From: Thiemannella venezuelensis
Lineage (GTDB): Bacteria; Actinomycetota; Actinomycetes; Streptosporangiales; Streptosporangiaceae
NCBI RefSeq assembly: GCF_014203605.1
Contig: NZ_JACHJJ010000001.1
Location: forward strand, 434,001-498,000
Direction of reading: 5' to 3'
DNA: 64,000 nt
In this document: piece after piece, positions 45,025 through 53,032 of the stretch
Numbering within the stretch: the stretch's first letter is position 1
How the letters are laid out: each line of letters opens with the position of its first letter
Position numbers and translations under genes: made by a program
The notes under the pieces: model-generated
What the model was told of the DNA's origin: nothing
Databases searched by the model: none
Seen by the model: only the letters and a program-made list of their open reading frames with translations

Positions 45025-47303
45025 TCGCCGTCACCCTCTTCCTCCGCGCGGCGCCAGCCCGCGCGGAACGACGTGAGCACGGTGCTCGGGGAGACCGCCG
45101 CGCCGTTTTCGGCATGCCGCGGGCCGGCGGCCTGCCCGTTGGTCTGGGGATCACCGGGGCTTCGCGCGTCCGCGGTGTTCCGGACGCGCCGGGGCAGCCC
45201 GCCGGGGCCGGAGCGCGCTCCGGGGGTCCCCGGCGCGGCCCCCTCCCCGGGTACGGCCTCCGCCGCGGGCACGGGGGCCTGCCCGGGCACGGACCGGGAG
45301 CCGGGGGCGTGCTCCGGCACGGCCCTGCGGACCCGCTTGGGCAGACCGCCGCCGTCGGCGGGCACCCGCTCGACCTCGACCGTGTAGGAGATCGGGGACT
45401 CCGGCGTCAGGGCCGCCGGGACGCGGGGGGCGAGGGGCTCCGGAGCCCGGGCGACCAGCTCGCCGGGGATGAGCACGATCGCGGTGACCCCGCCGAACGG
45501 CGACGGCCGCAGGGAGACCCGGATGCCGTGGCGGGCGGCGAGCCTGCCGACCACGAACAGGCCGAGCCGGTCGCTGTCGGCCAGGTCGAACTCGGGCGGT
45601 TCCGCCAGCCGCGCGTTGAAGTAGGACATCTCCGCGGGGGTCATGCCGAGGCCGCGGTCCTCCACCTCGATCGCGTAGCCCTTGGCCACCACCTCGCCGT
45701 GCACGCGCACCGTGGTGCTGGGCGGGGAGAAGATCGCGGCGTTCTCCACGAGCTCGGCGACCAGGTGGATCACGTCGGTGACGACCGTGCCGACGAGCGC
45801 CGGGCCGTGCGGCACGGTGATCGCGACGCGGAGGTAGTCCTCGACCTCCTCGACGGCGGCGCGCACCACGTCGTAGATCGTGACCGGCACCCGCCAGCCG
45901 CGCCCGGGGACCGATCCCGACAGGATGATCAGGCCCTCGGAGTGGCGCCTCATGCGGGTGGTCAGGTGGTCCAGGGCGAACAGGTCGTCGAGGACCTCGG
46001 GGTCGGTGGTGCGCTGCTCCATCGCCTCCAGCATGGCGAGCTGCCGGTGCAGGAGCGACTGACTGCGCCGGGCCAGGTTCACGAAGACCTTGTTGACGCC
46101 CTTGCGCATCTCGGCCTGGCCGACGGCCGCCTCGACGGCGGTGCGCTGGACCGAGGAGAACGCCTCGCTGAGGCTCACGACCTCCGCGGTGGTGCCGTGC
46201 TCCAGATCGGGGCTCTCGGACTTCGCGCAGACGTCCTCCCCCCTGCGGAGCCGGGTGACGATGTCGGGCAGGCGCCGGTCCGCCAGGTCGAGGGCCGCCT
46301 GCTGCAGGCCGACGAACTCGGTGCTGATCCGGCGGCCGAAGCGCACCGAGATGAAGATCGACGCGGCGACCGCGACCAGGCCGAGCCCGGCCGCGACGCC
46401 GATCTGGACCATGATGGCGGCGGCCAGGGGCGAGGCGCGGTCGGCGAGGCGCTGGCTGACGTCGCCGGCGACGCGGTCGAAGGAGTCCGCCAGCGCGGCG
46501 GCGCCCGTCGCCCAGGAGACGTCGGCGCGCTTCGCGGTGGGGAAGGCGTCCTCGATCCGCTCGAACGCGGCGGCGGGGGCGGACCGGGCGAGCCGCCGGT
46601 AGGACTCCTGGAACTCCGGGTCGAGCTGCTCGAAGCCGATGGAGTAGAGCATCCTGCGGCCGGTGGTCAGTTCGGCGAACCTCGCGCGCTCCCGCGCGCC
46701 GACGGGCCCGGCGGCGACCCCGGAGATCAGCGCCGCCTGCTGGCTCAGCAGCTCGCGGCTCCGTCCCACCAGGGTGACGGCCCGGACCTGGTCGATCAGG
46801 TCGATGTCGGCGGAGGTCCGCAGCTTCTCGTAGACGTCGAAGGCGAGCTGGATGACGGGGCTGTAGGCGTCGAGGGCGTCCAGCAGGGTGCTGGAGCGGC
46901 TGTCCACCCCGCTGCGGGCCTCGGTGAGCCGGTCCGCCGCGGCCAGCAGCCGGACGATCCGCTCCCACAGGGGGTCCGGGATGTCCGCCCGGCTCTCCGC
47001 GGCGAGCCGTTCGAGCTCCTCCCGCGCGGCGTTGGTCCGGGTCCGCTGGGCGTCGAGGGCGGAGCGCGAGCCGGAGGGGTCGCCCAGCAGGGTCAGGGAG
47101 AGCAGCCGCTCATGCTGGAGCGCGGTGGTGAACGCGCGGGTGGGGACGGTCACGTGGTCGTGGACCGCGCTGACGGCGAGGAGTTCCTGGCCGCTCCGCA
47201 CGGTGATCGCCGCCGCGAACCCCCAGATCGTCACGAGTGAGACGAGAGGCACCAGGAGCAGGGCGAAGATCTTCGCCTTGATCGAATACTTGCGGCCGGC
47301 CAT
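45021..47303 (-). CDS. Nitrate/nitrite-sensing-type histidine kinase (CvnA-like)
   Basis: A 760-residue membrane sensor. A first helix (about 11-32) and a second (about 293-320) flank an extracellular helical NIT-like sensor domain. Then come a HAMP-like linker, the segment NKVFVNLARRSQSLLHRQLAMLEAME that replaces a normal DHp box, and an ATPase domain with ELVENAAIFSPP (near 516-528) and EVEDRGLGM. The last 150 residues are a long, disordered Pro/Ala/Gly tail. No standard H-box histidine motif is clear, as in other CvnA proteins. ATG 47303 follows CGAGG; ATG 47315 is less likely. Confidence 0.88.
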   Translation of the reverse strand: MAGRKYSIKAKIFALLLVPLVSLVTIWGFAAAITVRSGQELLAVSAVHDHVTVPTRAFTTALQHERLLSLTLLGDPSGSRSALDAQRTRTNAAREELERLAAESRADIPDPLWERIVRLLAAADRLTEARSGVDSRSSTLLDALDAYSPVIQLAFDVYEKLRTSADIDLIDQVRAVTLVGRSRELLSQQAALISGVAAGPVGARERARFAELTTGRRMLYSIGFEQLDPEFQESYRRLARSAPAAAFERIEDAFPTAKRADVSWATGAAALADSFDRVAGDVSQRLADRASPLAAAIMVQIGVAAGLGLVAVAASIFISVRFGRRISTEFVGLQQAALDLADRRLPDIVTRLRRGEDVCAKSESPDLEHGTTAEVVSLSEAFSSVQRTAVEAAVGQAEMRKGVNKVFVNLARRSQSLLHRQLAMLEAMEQRTTDPEVLDDLFALDHLTTRMRRHSEGLIILSGSVPGRGWRVPVTIYDVVRAAVEEVEDYLRVAITVPHGPALVGTVVTDVIHLVAELVENAAIFSPPSTTVRVHGEVVAKGYAIEVEDRGLGMTPAEMSYFNARLAEPPEFDLADSDRLGLFVVGRLAARHGIRVSLRPSPFGGVTAIVLIPGELVARAPEPLAPRVPAALTPESPISYTVEVERVPADGGGLPKRVRRAVPEHAPGSRSVPGQAPVPAAEAVPGEGAAPGTPGARSGPGGLPRRVRNTADARSPGDPQTNGQAAGPRHAENGAAVSPSTVLTSFRAGWRRAEEEGDGE

Positions 47304-47477
47304 GGTACCTCGCATTGCGGATATGCGCGGTTAACAGTGGCGAAACCCTAGCAATGCCGACGAGATAGGACCAGAGACCCGTGCGATCGGCCGGAAGAAA
47401 GGGTTTGTGTCTCCGCGGTGATGCGGAACCCCGGGCCCTCCGGGCACGTCTGTAGTTGTCAGGAAGGGGAGGCGCCC

Positions 47478-47819
47478 ATGATGAGGGTTGCGGAACTGGT
47501 CGAGTCGGAGCTGGCCCGCGCGGCGGAGGCGGTGCTGACCAGGGGCGGCGAGCTGGAACGCGCGGGGAGGGTGCAGCTGGTCAGGTTCGGCCCGCGGCTC
47601 ATGACCGCCGAGGTGGACGACGGCGCCGCGTGCGTGGAGTTCCGCATCGCCGACGGCTCCCTGGAGTGGTACTGCACCTGCGCCGAGGGCCGCCGGGGCG
47701 TGTTCTGCGCCCACTGCGCGGCGACGGCTCAGTCGGTCAGGAGGAGGACGGACAAGAACGCCTCCTGCGGCGTGCCGTCGGTGACGGCCTCGGAGAGCAC
47801 GGTCCGGATCGCGTCGTAG
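47478..47819 (+). CDS. SWIM zinc-finger protein
   Basis: A 113-residue protein. The first half is helical (MMRVAELVESELARAAEAVL), followed by a small beta region and WYCTCAEGRRGVFCAHCAA, a SWIM zinc finger (CxC...CxH). SWIM domains bind DNA or protein. AGGAAGGGGAGG precedes ATG 47478. The last 91 bases, downstream of the finger, overlap the 3' end of the convergent barstar gene, so the C-terminal tail is antisense-encoded sequence with little chance of being conserved. Confidence 0.72.
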   Translation: MMRVAELVESELARAAEAVLTRGGELERAGRVQLVRFGPRLMTAEVDDGAACVEFRIADGSLEWYCTCAEGRRGVFCAHCAATAQSVRRRTDKNASCGVPSVTASESTVRIAS

Positions 47820-48091
47820 GACGGCCGGTGCGCGCCGCGCAGCACCGACGGCTCCGACCAGACCAGCACGTGCTCGCCCGGCGGCAGCCAGGACAGGTCG
47901 GTCAGGCAGTCGTACAGCGCGTCGAGGTTGTGCCCGAAGCGGCCGGGGAACGACAGCGCCTCGGCGATCGCGGTCATGGCCTCGGCCGAGGTGGTGACCG
48001 CCGAGCCGTCCAGCCGGTGCGGCGCGACGGCGCCGAGCATCTCCTCGTAAGCCGCCATCGGACCCCGCTCGAACATTCCCCTGGACGTCAC
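47729..48091 (-). CDS. Barstar-family protein
   Basis: A 120-residue protein with the barstar fold signature: an N-terminal strand, then SAEAMTAIAEALSFPGRFGHNLDALYDCLTDL and a terminal VLSEAVTDGTPQEAFLSVLLLTD. Barstar inhibits the ribonuclease barnase; no barnase gene is visible in the window, so this is an orphan immunity-type protein. GTG 48091 follows GGGGGTGG, with a TAGCCT -10 (48135-48130 on the minus strand) 33 bp further upstream. A longer frame to 48229 would cross the divergent promoter and is not used. Confidence 0.82.
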   Translation of the reverse strand: MTSRGMFERGPMAAYEEMLGAVAPHRLDGSAVTTSAEAMTAIAEALSFPGRFGHNLDALYDCLTDLSWLPPGEHVLVWSEPSVLRGAHRPSYDAIRTVLSEAVTDGTPQEAFLSVLLLTD

Positions 48092-48129
48092 CGGCCACCC
48101 CCGTACGTTCGCCCTCGCCCTGTCCCGGC

Positions 48130-48135
48130 AGGCTA
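48130..48135 (-). promoter_or_regulatory. -10 element for barstar gene
   Basis: TAGCCT on the minus strand, about 40 bp before GTG 48091. It leaves a short leader with the GGGGG ribosome-binding site. Confidence 0.4.
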
Positions 48136-48169
48136 CCCAGCCGGGAGATCCCGACAAACGGGCAAAAGA

Positions 48170-48197
48170 TTCACTTAACCGACTCTGTGCATATATT
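48170..48197 (+). promoter_or_regulatory. Promoter of the EamA-GntR operon
   Basis: TTCACT (48170-48175) and TATATT (48192-48197) are separated by 16 bp. The predicted transcript start near 48204 is about 33 bp before ATG 48237. Confidence 0.5.
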
Positions 48198-48218
48198 TGG
48201 GTGGACATCAGTGTCTGG

Positions 48219-48229
48219 TTGTCTGACAA
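48219..48229. promoter_or_regulatory. FadR-type GntR operator
   Basis: TTGTCTGACAA is a perfect 11-bp palindrome that fits the GntR/FadR consensus TNGTNNNACNA. It lies between the promoter and ATG 48237 of the EamA gene. The GntR gene at the end of the same operon is the obvious candidate to bind it. Confidence 0.65.
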
Positions 48230-48236
48230 TCAGACC

Positions 48237-49085
48237 ATGAAACTCGCCGTCGTCGGGGCCGCCGTCCTCTGGGGCACCGCAGGGACCGCCGGGCTCCTGG
48301 TCGCGGGCGTCGACCCGGTCTCCCTCGCCGCCGCCCGCCTGGTGGTCGGCGGGCTGGTGCTGGCCGCCGCCGCGGGCGCGGCCGTCCGGGTGCTGCCCCG
48401 CCGGGGCCTGCTCGCCGCGGCGGCGCTGGGCGTGGCCGCCTACCAGCTCTGCTACTTCGCCGCGGTCAGCCGCACCGGAGTGGCCATCGGCACCGTGGTC
48501 GCCATCGGCAGCGGCCCGGTCTTCACCGGACTGCTCTCCTGGCTGCTCGACCGGGTGCCGCCCACCCGGCGCTGGGCCGGGGCGACCGCGGCGGCGATCG
48601 CCGGCTGCGCCGTCCTGACCGGCGGGGGAGGCGAGGCCCGCGCGGACGGGATCCTGCTCGCGCTCCTCGGCGGCCTGATCTACGCCGGCTACTCGGTGGC
48701 CGCGGCCCGGGTGATCGGCACCGGAGCCTCCTCCGACGCGGTGATGGGCGCGATGTTCGGCGGGGCCGCGCTCGTCATGCTCCCGGTCCTGCTGCACACC
48801 GGGACCGGCTGGCTCGCCGATCCGCGCGGCCTGCTCACCGCGCTCTACCTGGGCTGCGCCACCACCGCGCTGGCCTACTTCCTGTACGGCAGGGGCCTGC
48901 GCACCACCCCGGTGGCGACCGCCGCCACCCTCGCCCTGGCCGAGCCCGCCGTCGCCACCCTGCTCGGCGTCGCCGTACTCGGCGAGACGCTGACCCCGGT
49001 CTCGGCCGCCGGGCTGCTGCTGCTCGGCGGGAGCCTGGTCGTGGTCGCCCTGCCCGGGAGGGAACCGGCAGAATCATTCGCGTGA
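48237..49085 (+). CDS. EamA-family metabolite exporter
   Basis: A 282-residue membrane protein with ten predicted helices in two EamA repeats, including AVLWGTAGTAGLLVAGVDP, VAAYQLCYFAAVSRTGVAIG and TAATLALAEPAVATLLGVAVLGE. These transporters move amino acids or other small metabolites out of the cell. It is followed directly by its regulator (GTGA overlap). The substrate is unknown. Confidence 0.9.
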   Translation: MKLAVVGAAVLWGTAGTAGLLVAGVDPVSLAAARLVVGGLVLAAAAGAAVRVLPRRGLLAAAALGVAAYQLCYFAAVSRTGVAIGTVVAIGSGPVFTGLLSWLLDRVPPTRRWAGATAAAIAGCAVLTGGGGEARADGILLALLGGLIYAGYSVAAARVIGTGASSDAVMGAMFGGAALVMLPVLLHTGTGWLADPRGLLTALYLGCATTALAYFLYGRGLRTTPVATAATLALAEPAVATLLGVAVLGETLTPVSAAGLLLLGGSLVVVALPGREPAESFA

Positions 49086-49705
49086 CCCTCCCCATCCGTC
49101 CCGTCTCCGCGGTCGCCGCGCTGGCCGACGCGCTCCGCGGCCGGGTGCTCTCCGGCGAGATCGCGCCGGGCACGGCCCTGCCCGAGCAGGAGCTCTCCGC
49201 GGTGTACGGCGTGGCCCGCCCGACCGTCCGCGAGGCGCTGGCGGTCCTGGTCCACGAAGGGCTGCTCCGCAGGGAGCGCAACCGCAGCGCCCAGGTGGCC
49301 GAGGTGACCGTCGCCGACCTCGACGACCTGATGTTCGTCCGGCGCCCGCTGGAGGACCTGATGGCCCGCTCGCTGGCCGGCCGGCGGGTGGCGGAGGCGG
49401 ACGGGGCGCTGGCGCGGATGGCCGCGCTGCCCGGCGGCGCCCCCTGGTCCGACGTGGTCGCCGAGCACATGGCGCTGCACCAGGCGCTGATCGTCGCGGT
49501 GGGCAGCCCCCGCCTGGAGCGGCTCTACGCCACGCTGGCGGCCGAGACCAGGCTCGGCCTGGTCCGGCTCCGCGCGCTCTACGCCGACCGGGACATGCTG
49601 GTGGCCGAGCACCGGGAGCTGCTCGACGCCATCGCCCGGGGCCCGTCCGGAGAGGCCCGCCGCGCGGTCGCCGCCCATCTCGACCACGGCTGGGGCGAGC
49701 GCTGA
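49082..49705 (+). CDS. GntR-family regulator with FCD domain
   Basis: A 207-residue regulator. The N-terminal winged helix (LADALRGRVLSGEIAPGTAL, PEQELSAVYGVARPTVREAL) is GntR, and the helical C-terminus with EHMALHQALIVAVGS and AEHRELLDAIARG is the FCD domain of the FadR group. Metal-binding residues typical of FCD (Asp, His, His) appear present. It shares the operon with the exporter and probably senses its substrate. Confidence 0.9.
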   Translation: MTLPIRPVSAVAALADALRGRVLSGEIAPGTALPEQELSAVYGVARPTVREALAVLVHEGLLRRERNRSAQVAEVTVADLDDLMFVRRPLEDLMARSLAGRRVAEADGALARMAALPGGAPWSDVVAEHMALHQALIVAVGSPRLERLYATLAAETRLGLVRLRALYADRDMLVAEHRELLDAIARGPSGEARRAVAAHLDHGWGER

Positions 49706-49709
49706 CCGT

Positions 49710-49751
49710 ACGACTTGGGCGGTTCTATTGCACGACAAGCCCTCAAGTCGT
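49710..49751. repeat. 8-bp inverted repeat after GntR gene
   Basis: ACGACTTG (49710-49717) and CAAGTCGT (49744-49751) enclose 26 bases. It lies between the GntR stop and the next gene, so it may be a terminator or an operator for the gene that starts at 49765. Confidence 0.35.
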
Positions 49752-49764
49752 CAGAATCGCGGCC

Positions 49765-50175
49765 ATGCACGGCAATTCCATGCCGGATAACTACGTATAC
49801 GTCACCGAAGAAGGCGTGACCCGCCACTACGCGGACGGCAGCGTCGACGCCCTCGCGTGGGAGGACGTCGTCGAGGTACGGGTCGTGGGGAACTCCCCGG
49901 GGGGCGGCGCGGGGACCCCCGCGGCCGGCACCGCGACCGGTGCCGCGGGTGACGCGGAAGCAGACGTCCTGTACATCCTTCTCGACCGTGAGGGCCAGGG
50001 CTGCGTCGTGCCCAGATCGGCCACCGACGGAGCCTTCCTCAGCAGGCTCCGCTATCTGCCGGACTTCGACCTCGACCGGCTCAGCGCGGCGATGGACGCC
50101 GCCCGCGGCTCCTCCGTCGTCGTCTGGCGCAGCCCCGATCCGCCCTCGGCGCTGCCGGACCTGGAGTACGACTAG
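49765..50175 (+). CDS. Hypothetical protein
   Basis: A 136-residue soluble protein that I do not recognise by family. It begins with a beta region (NYVYVTEEGVTRHYADGSV, then EDVVEVRVV) of the kind seen in small PH-like bacterial proteins, has a Gly/Ala-rich loop (about 45-68), a second beta region (VLYILLDREGQGCVVP) and an acidic end. ATG 49765 and 49780 are both possible starts. Confidence 0.6.
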   Translation: MHGNSMPDNYVYVTEEGVTRHYADGSVDALAWEDVVEVRVVGNSPGGGAGTPAAGTATGAAGDAEADVLYILLDREGQGCVVPRSATDGAFLSRLRYLPDFDLDRLSAAMDAARGSSVVVWRSPDPPSALPDLEYD

Positions 50176-50504
50176 CCTCTCCCGCGGCCGGACGGGAGGC
50201 CGCCCCGCCGGCCGGTCCGGCGCGGGCGGGGGCCGTCCGGTGAGGGGGCGGGAGAGGCCGCCCTCCGATCACCCGATGGATTCAGGTGATCTGGCGCGCA
50301 TGTTTGGACCGTTCCGTCAAGGCGTGACGATGTGCTTATTTCGGCCAATAGTGGACAGCTGTCTCGTATTCCACTCGTGAACCTTGATCACTATCATTTC
50401 CACTGTTACTAACGCGCCTGATGCATTTGAGAAATCTGTAAACCACTGAGACTCGGTGCACGTCTTTTTCAGCGGTCGATGCTGGGGCAGTTGGGTGGGG
50501 TGGT
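50176..50504. promoter_or_regulatory. Control region of the polysaccharide cluster
   Basis: About 330 bp with no gene. The first 100 bp are GC-rich. From 50325 to 50470 the DNA is clearly AT-rich, unlike anything else nearby, and contains the promoter listed next. A leader of about 85 nt separates the predicted transcript start from the first gene. Confidence 0.5.
50384..50412 (+). promoter_or_regulatory. Promoter for polysaccharide cluster
   Basis: TTGATC (50384-50389) and TACTAA (50407-50412) are exactly 17 bp apart, one of the best vegetative-type promoters in the window. Confidence 0.6.
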
Positions 50505-51962
50505 ATGCGGGTGGGGACAGAGGAGCCCGCCGTCGTGCTCCTCGATGGCGATGTGGCACGTTCCGCGCCGAGCATCTGGACGCGGTCCTATGCCCGGGTC
50601 CTGGTGGCCGGCGACCTTGCGTGCGCGGTGCTCGCGTGCGAGTCGGTGCTGGGCACCAGGCTCTGGTTCGGCGCCTACATCCCGGTGACGGAGGCGCTGC
50701 TGGGCCTGGGGCTCGCCCTGGCGTGGCCGCTGGCGATGGCCCTGGGCGGCGCCTACCGCCGGCGTGCGCACGGCGAGGGGACGGAGGAGTTCCGAGGGGT
50801 CTTCGAGGGAGGCGTCGGCCTCACGGCCGCCGTCGCGATCGGCGCTTACGCGACACAGACCAGCATCGCCAGGAGTTTCGTCATGGCGATGCTTCCCGCG
50901 GCCCTCATCCTCACGATTTTTTTCCGTTACCGCATGCGCAAGAGGCTGCACCGGCGGCGCGCCGCCGGAGAATACCTCCGCCACGTGGTCGCCGTCGGCC
51001 ACCGGGAGTCGGTGCTCGACCTGGTGATCCAGCTGCGCAGGCAGCCGTACCACGGGATGACCGTGGTCGCCGCGTGCCTGCCGGAGGGGGCCGAGCGGAG
51101 GGACGTCGACGGGGTCCCGGTGCTCGGCGACTTCTCCGGGGTCCTCGAAGCGGTGACCAAGGCGCAGGCCGACGCCGTCGCCGTCCTGGCCTGCCCCGAG
51201 CTGGACGGCGCCGCGCTGCGCCGGCTCGCCTGGGATCTGGAGAACGACCGCACCGACCTGTTCGTGGCGCCCGCGCTGATGGACGTCGCGGGTCCGCGCG
51301 TCAGCATCCGCCCGGTGGCGGGGATGCCGCTGCTCCACGTCGAGCATCCCGAGTTCACCGGCACCAAATACTGGATGAAGTCCCTGTTCGACCGCTGCGG
51401 CGCCGGACTGGCCCTGCTCGTGCTGGCGGTGCCGATGCTGGTGATCGCGGTGCTGATCCGGTCGACCAGCCCGGGGCCGGCGCTGTTCCGGCAGACCCGG
51501 GTCGGAAAGGACGGCCGGGAGTTCGAGGTCGTCAAGTTCCGCACCATGGTCGTCGACGCAGAGCGCCTCAAGACGCAGCTCCAGGGCGAGAACGAGTTCG
51601 ACGACGTGCTCTTCAAGATCCGCAACGATCCGCGGGTCACCCGGGTGGGGGCCTTCCTCCGCCGCTACTCCCTCGACGAGCTGCCCCAGCTCCTCAACGT
51701 GGTCCGCGGTGAGATGTCGCTGGTCGGGCCGCGCCCTCCGCTGCCCGCGGAGGTCGAGCAGTACGGCGCCGACGTCCGCCGCCGCCTGGTGGTCAAACCG
51801 GGCATGACCGGCCTGTGGCAGGTCAGCGGCCGCTCCGACCTGTCATGGGAGGAGTCGGTCCGGCTCGACCTGCGCTACGTCGAGAACTGGTCCCTCTTCC
51901 TGGACCTGCAGATCCTCTGGAAGACCTGGAGCGCCGTCGTCAGCGGAGAAGGGGCGTACTGA
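50505..51962 (+). CDS. Polyprenyl-phosphate sugar phosphotransferase (WcaJ/WbaP-like)
   Basis: A 485-residue membrane enzyme that should start polysaccharide synthesis by moving a sugar phosphate onto undecaprenyl phosphate. Four N-terminal helices (about 30-150) are followed by a Rossmann-like domain (about 165-285), a fifth helix near residue 300 (CGAGLALLVLAVPMLVIAVL) and the bacterial transferase domain, with GKDGREFEVVKFRTM, DELPQLLNVVRGEMSLVGPRPP and RRRLVVKPGMTGLWQVSGRSD. The next gene follows after two bases. Confidence 0.92.
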   Translation: MRVGTEEPAVVLLDGDVARSAPSIWTRSYARVLVAGDLACAVLACESVLGTRLWFGAYIPVTEALLGLGLALAWPLAMALGGAYRRRAHGEGTEEFRGVFEGGVGLTAAVAIGAYATQTSIARSFVMAMLPAALILTIFFRYRMRKRLHRRRAAGEYLRHVVAVGHRESVLDLVIQLRRQPYHGMTVVAACLPEGAERRDVDGVPVLGDFSGVLEAVTKAQADAVAVLACPELDGAALRRLAWDLENDRTDLFVAPALMDVAGPRVSIRPVAGMPLLHVEHPEFTGTKYWMKSLFDRCGAGLALLVLAVPMLVIAVLIRSTSPGPALFRQTRVGKDGREFEVVKFRTMVVDAERLKTQLQGENEFDDVLFKIRNDPRVTRVGAFLRRYSLDELPQLLNVVRGEMSLVGPRPPLPAEVEQYGADVRRRLVVKPGMTGLWQVSGRSDLSWEESVRLDLRYVENWSLFLDLQILWKTWSAVVSGEGAY

Positions 51963-51964
51963 AC

Positions 51965-53032
51965 GTGAAAGCACTCGTGCTGGCCGGCGGGTCGGGCACG
52001 CGGCTGAGGCCGATCACCCACACCTCCGCCAAGCAGCTCGTGCCGGTGGCCAACAAGCCCGTGCTCTTCTACGGGCTGGAGGCCATCGCCGCCGCGGGCG
52101 TCCGGGAGCTGGGCCTCGTGGTCGGCGACACCCACGCCGAGATCGAGGCGGCCGTCGGCGACGGCTCCGCGTTCGGGCTGCAGGTGACCTACCTGCGCCA
52201 GGAGGCTCCGCTCGGGCTCGCCCACGCGGTGCTGATCGCCCGCGACTACCTCGCCGACGACGACTTCGTCATGTACCTCGGCGACAACTTCATCGTCGGC
52301 GGCATCGACGGCATCGTGGAGCGGTTCGGCCGGGACCGCCCCGCCGCGCAGATCATGCTCACCCGGGTCGGCGACCCGCGGCAGTTCGGCGTCGCCGAGC
52401 TCGACGCCTCGGGGCGGGTGGTCGGGCTGGAGGAGAAGCCGGCCGAGCCCAAGAGCGACCTGGCGCTCGTCGGCGTCTACCTGTTCACCCCCGCCATCCA
52501 CGAGGCGGTGGCCGAGCTCAAGCCCTCCTGGAGGGGAGAGCTGGAGATCACCGACGCGATCCAGTGGCTGATCGAGGAGGGCCTGAGGGTCGAGTCGGAC
52601 GTCATCACCGGCTACTGGAAGGACACCGGCAACGTCGCCGACATGCTGGAGGTCAACCGGCTGGTCCTGGAGTCCCTGGAGACCCGGGTGGACGGCCGGG
52701 TGGACGGCGCCAGCGAGCTGATCGGCCGGGTGGTCGTCGAACCCGGCGCCGTGGTCGAGCGCTCCCGCATCGTCGGCCCGGCGGTCATCGGTCCCGGGGC
52801 ACGGGTCTCCGGCAGCTACGTCGGCCCCTTCACCTCCATCGCCGCGGACTGCGTGGTCAGCGGCAGTGAGATCGAGTACTCGATCGTGCTGCCCAGGGCC
52901 TCGATCTCCGGAGTCTCCAGGATCGAGGCCTCGCTCATCGGCCACGACGTCGAGGTCACCCCCGCACCCGCCGCACCCCGAGCCCACCGCCTCGTGCTGG
53001 GCGATCACAGCAAGGTCCAGATCAGCTCATGA
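51965..53032 (+). CDS. rmlA: Glucose-1-phosphate thymidylyltransferase, long (StrD-type)
   Basis: A 355-residue enzyme that makes dTDP-glucose. The nucleotidyl motif LVLAGGSGTRLRPITHTSAKQ is at residues 4-24, and YLGDNFI and EKPAEPKSDLALVGVYLF follow. About 65 extra residues at the C-terminus form a left-handed beta-helix. This long form is typical of antibiotic-type StrD enzymes rather than the 290-residue RmlA. It lies 2 bp after the previous gene and overlaps the next. Confidence 0.92.
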   Translation: MKALVLAGGSGTRLRPITHTSAKQLVPVANKPVLFYGLEAIAAAGVRELGLVVGDTHAEIEAAVGDGSAFGLQVTYLRQEAPLGLAHAVLIARDYLADDDFVMYLGDNFIVGGIDGIVERFGRDRPAAQIMLTRVGDPRQFGVAELDASGRVVGLEEKPAEPKSDLALVGVYLFTPAIHEAVAELKPSWRGELEITDAIQWLIEEGLRVESDVITGYWKDTGNVADMLEVNRLVLESLETRVDGRVDGASELIGRVVVEPGAVVERSRIVGPAVIGPGARVSGSYVGPFTSIAADCVVSGSEIEYSIVLPRASISGVSRIEASLIGHDVEVTPAPAAPRAHRLVLGDHSKVQISS

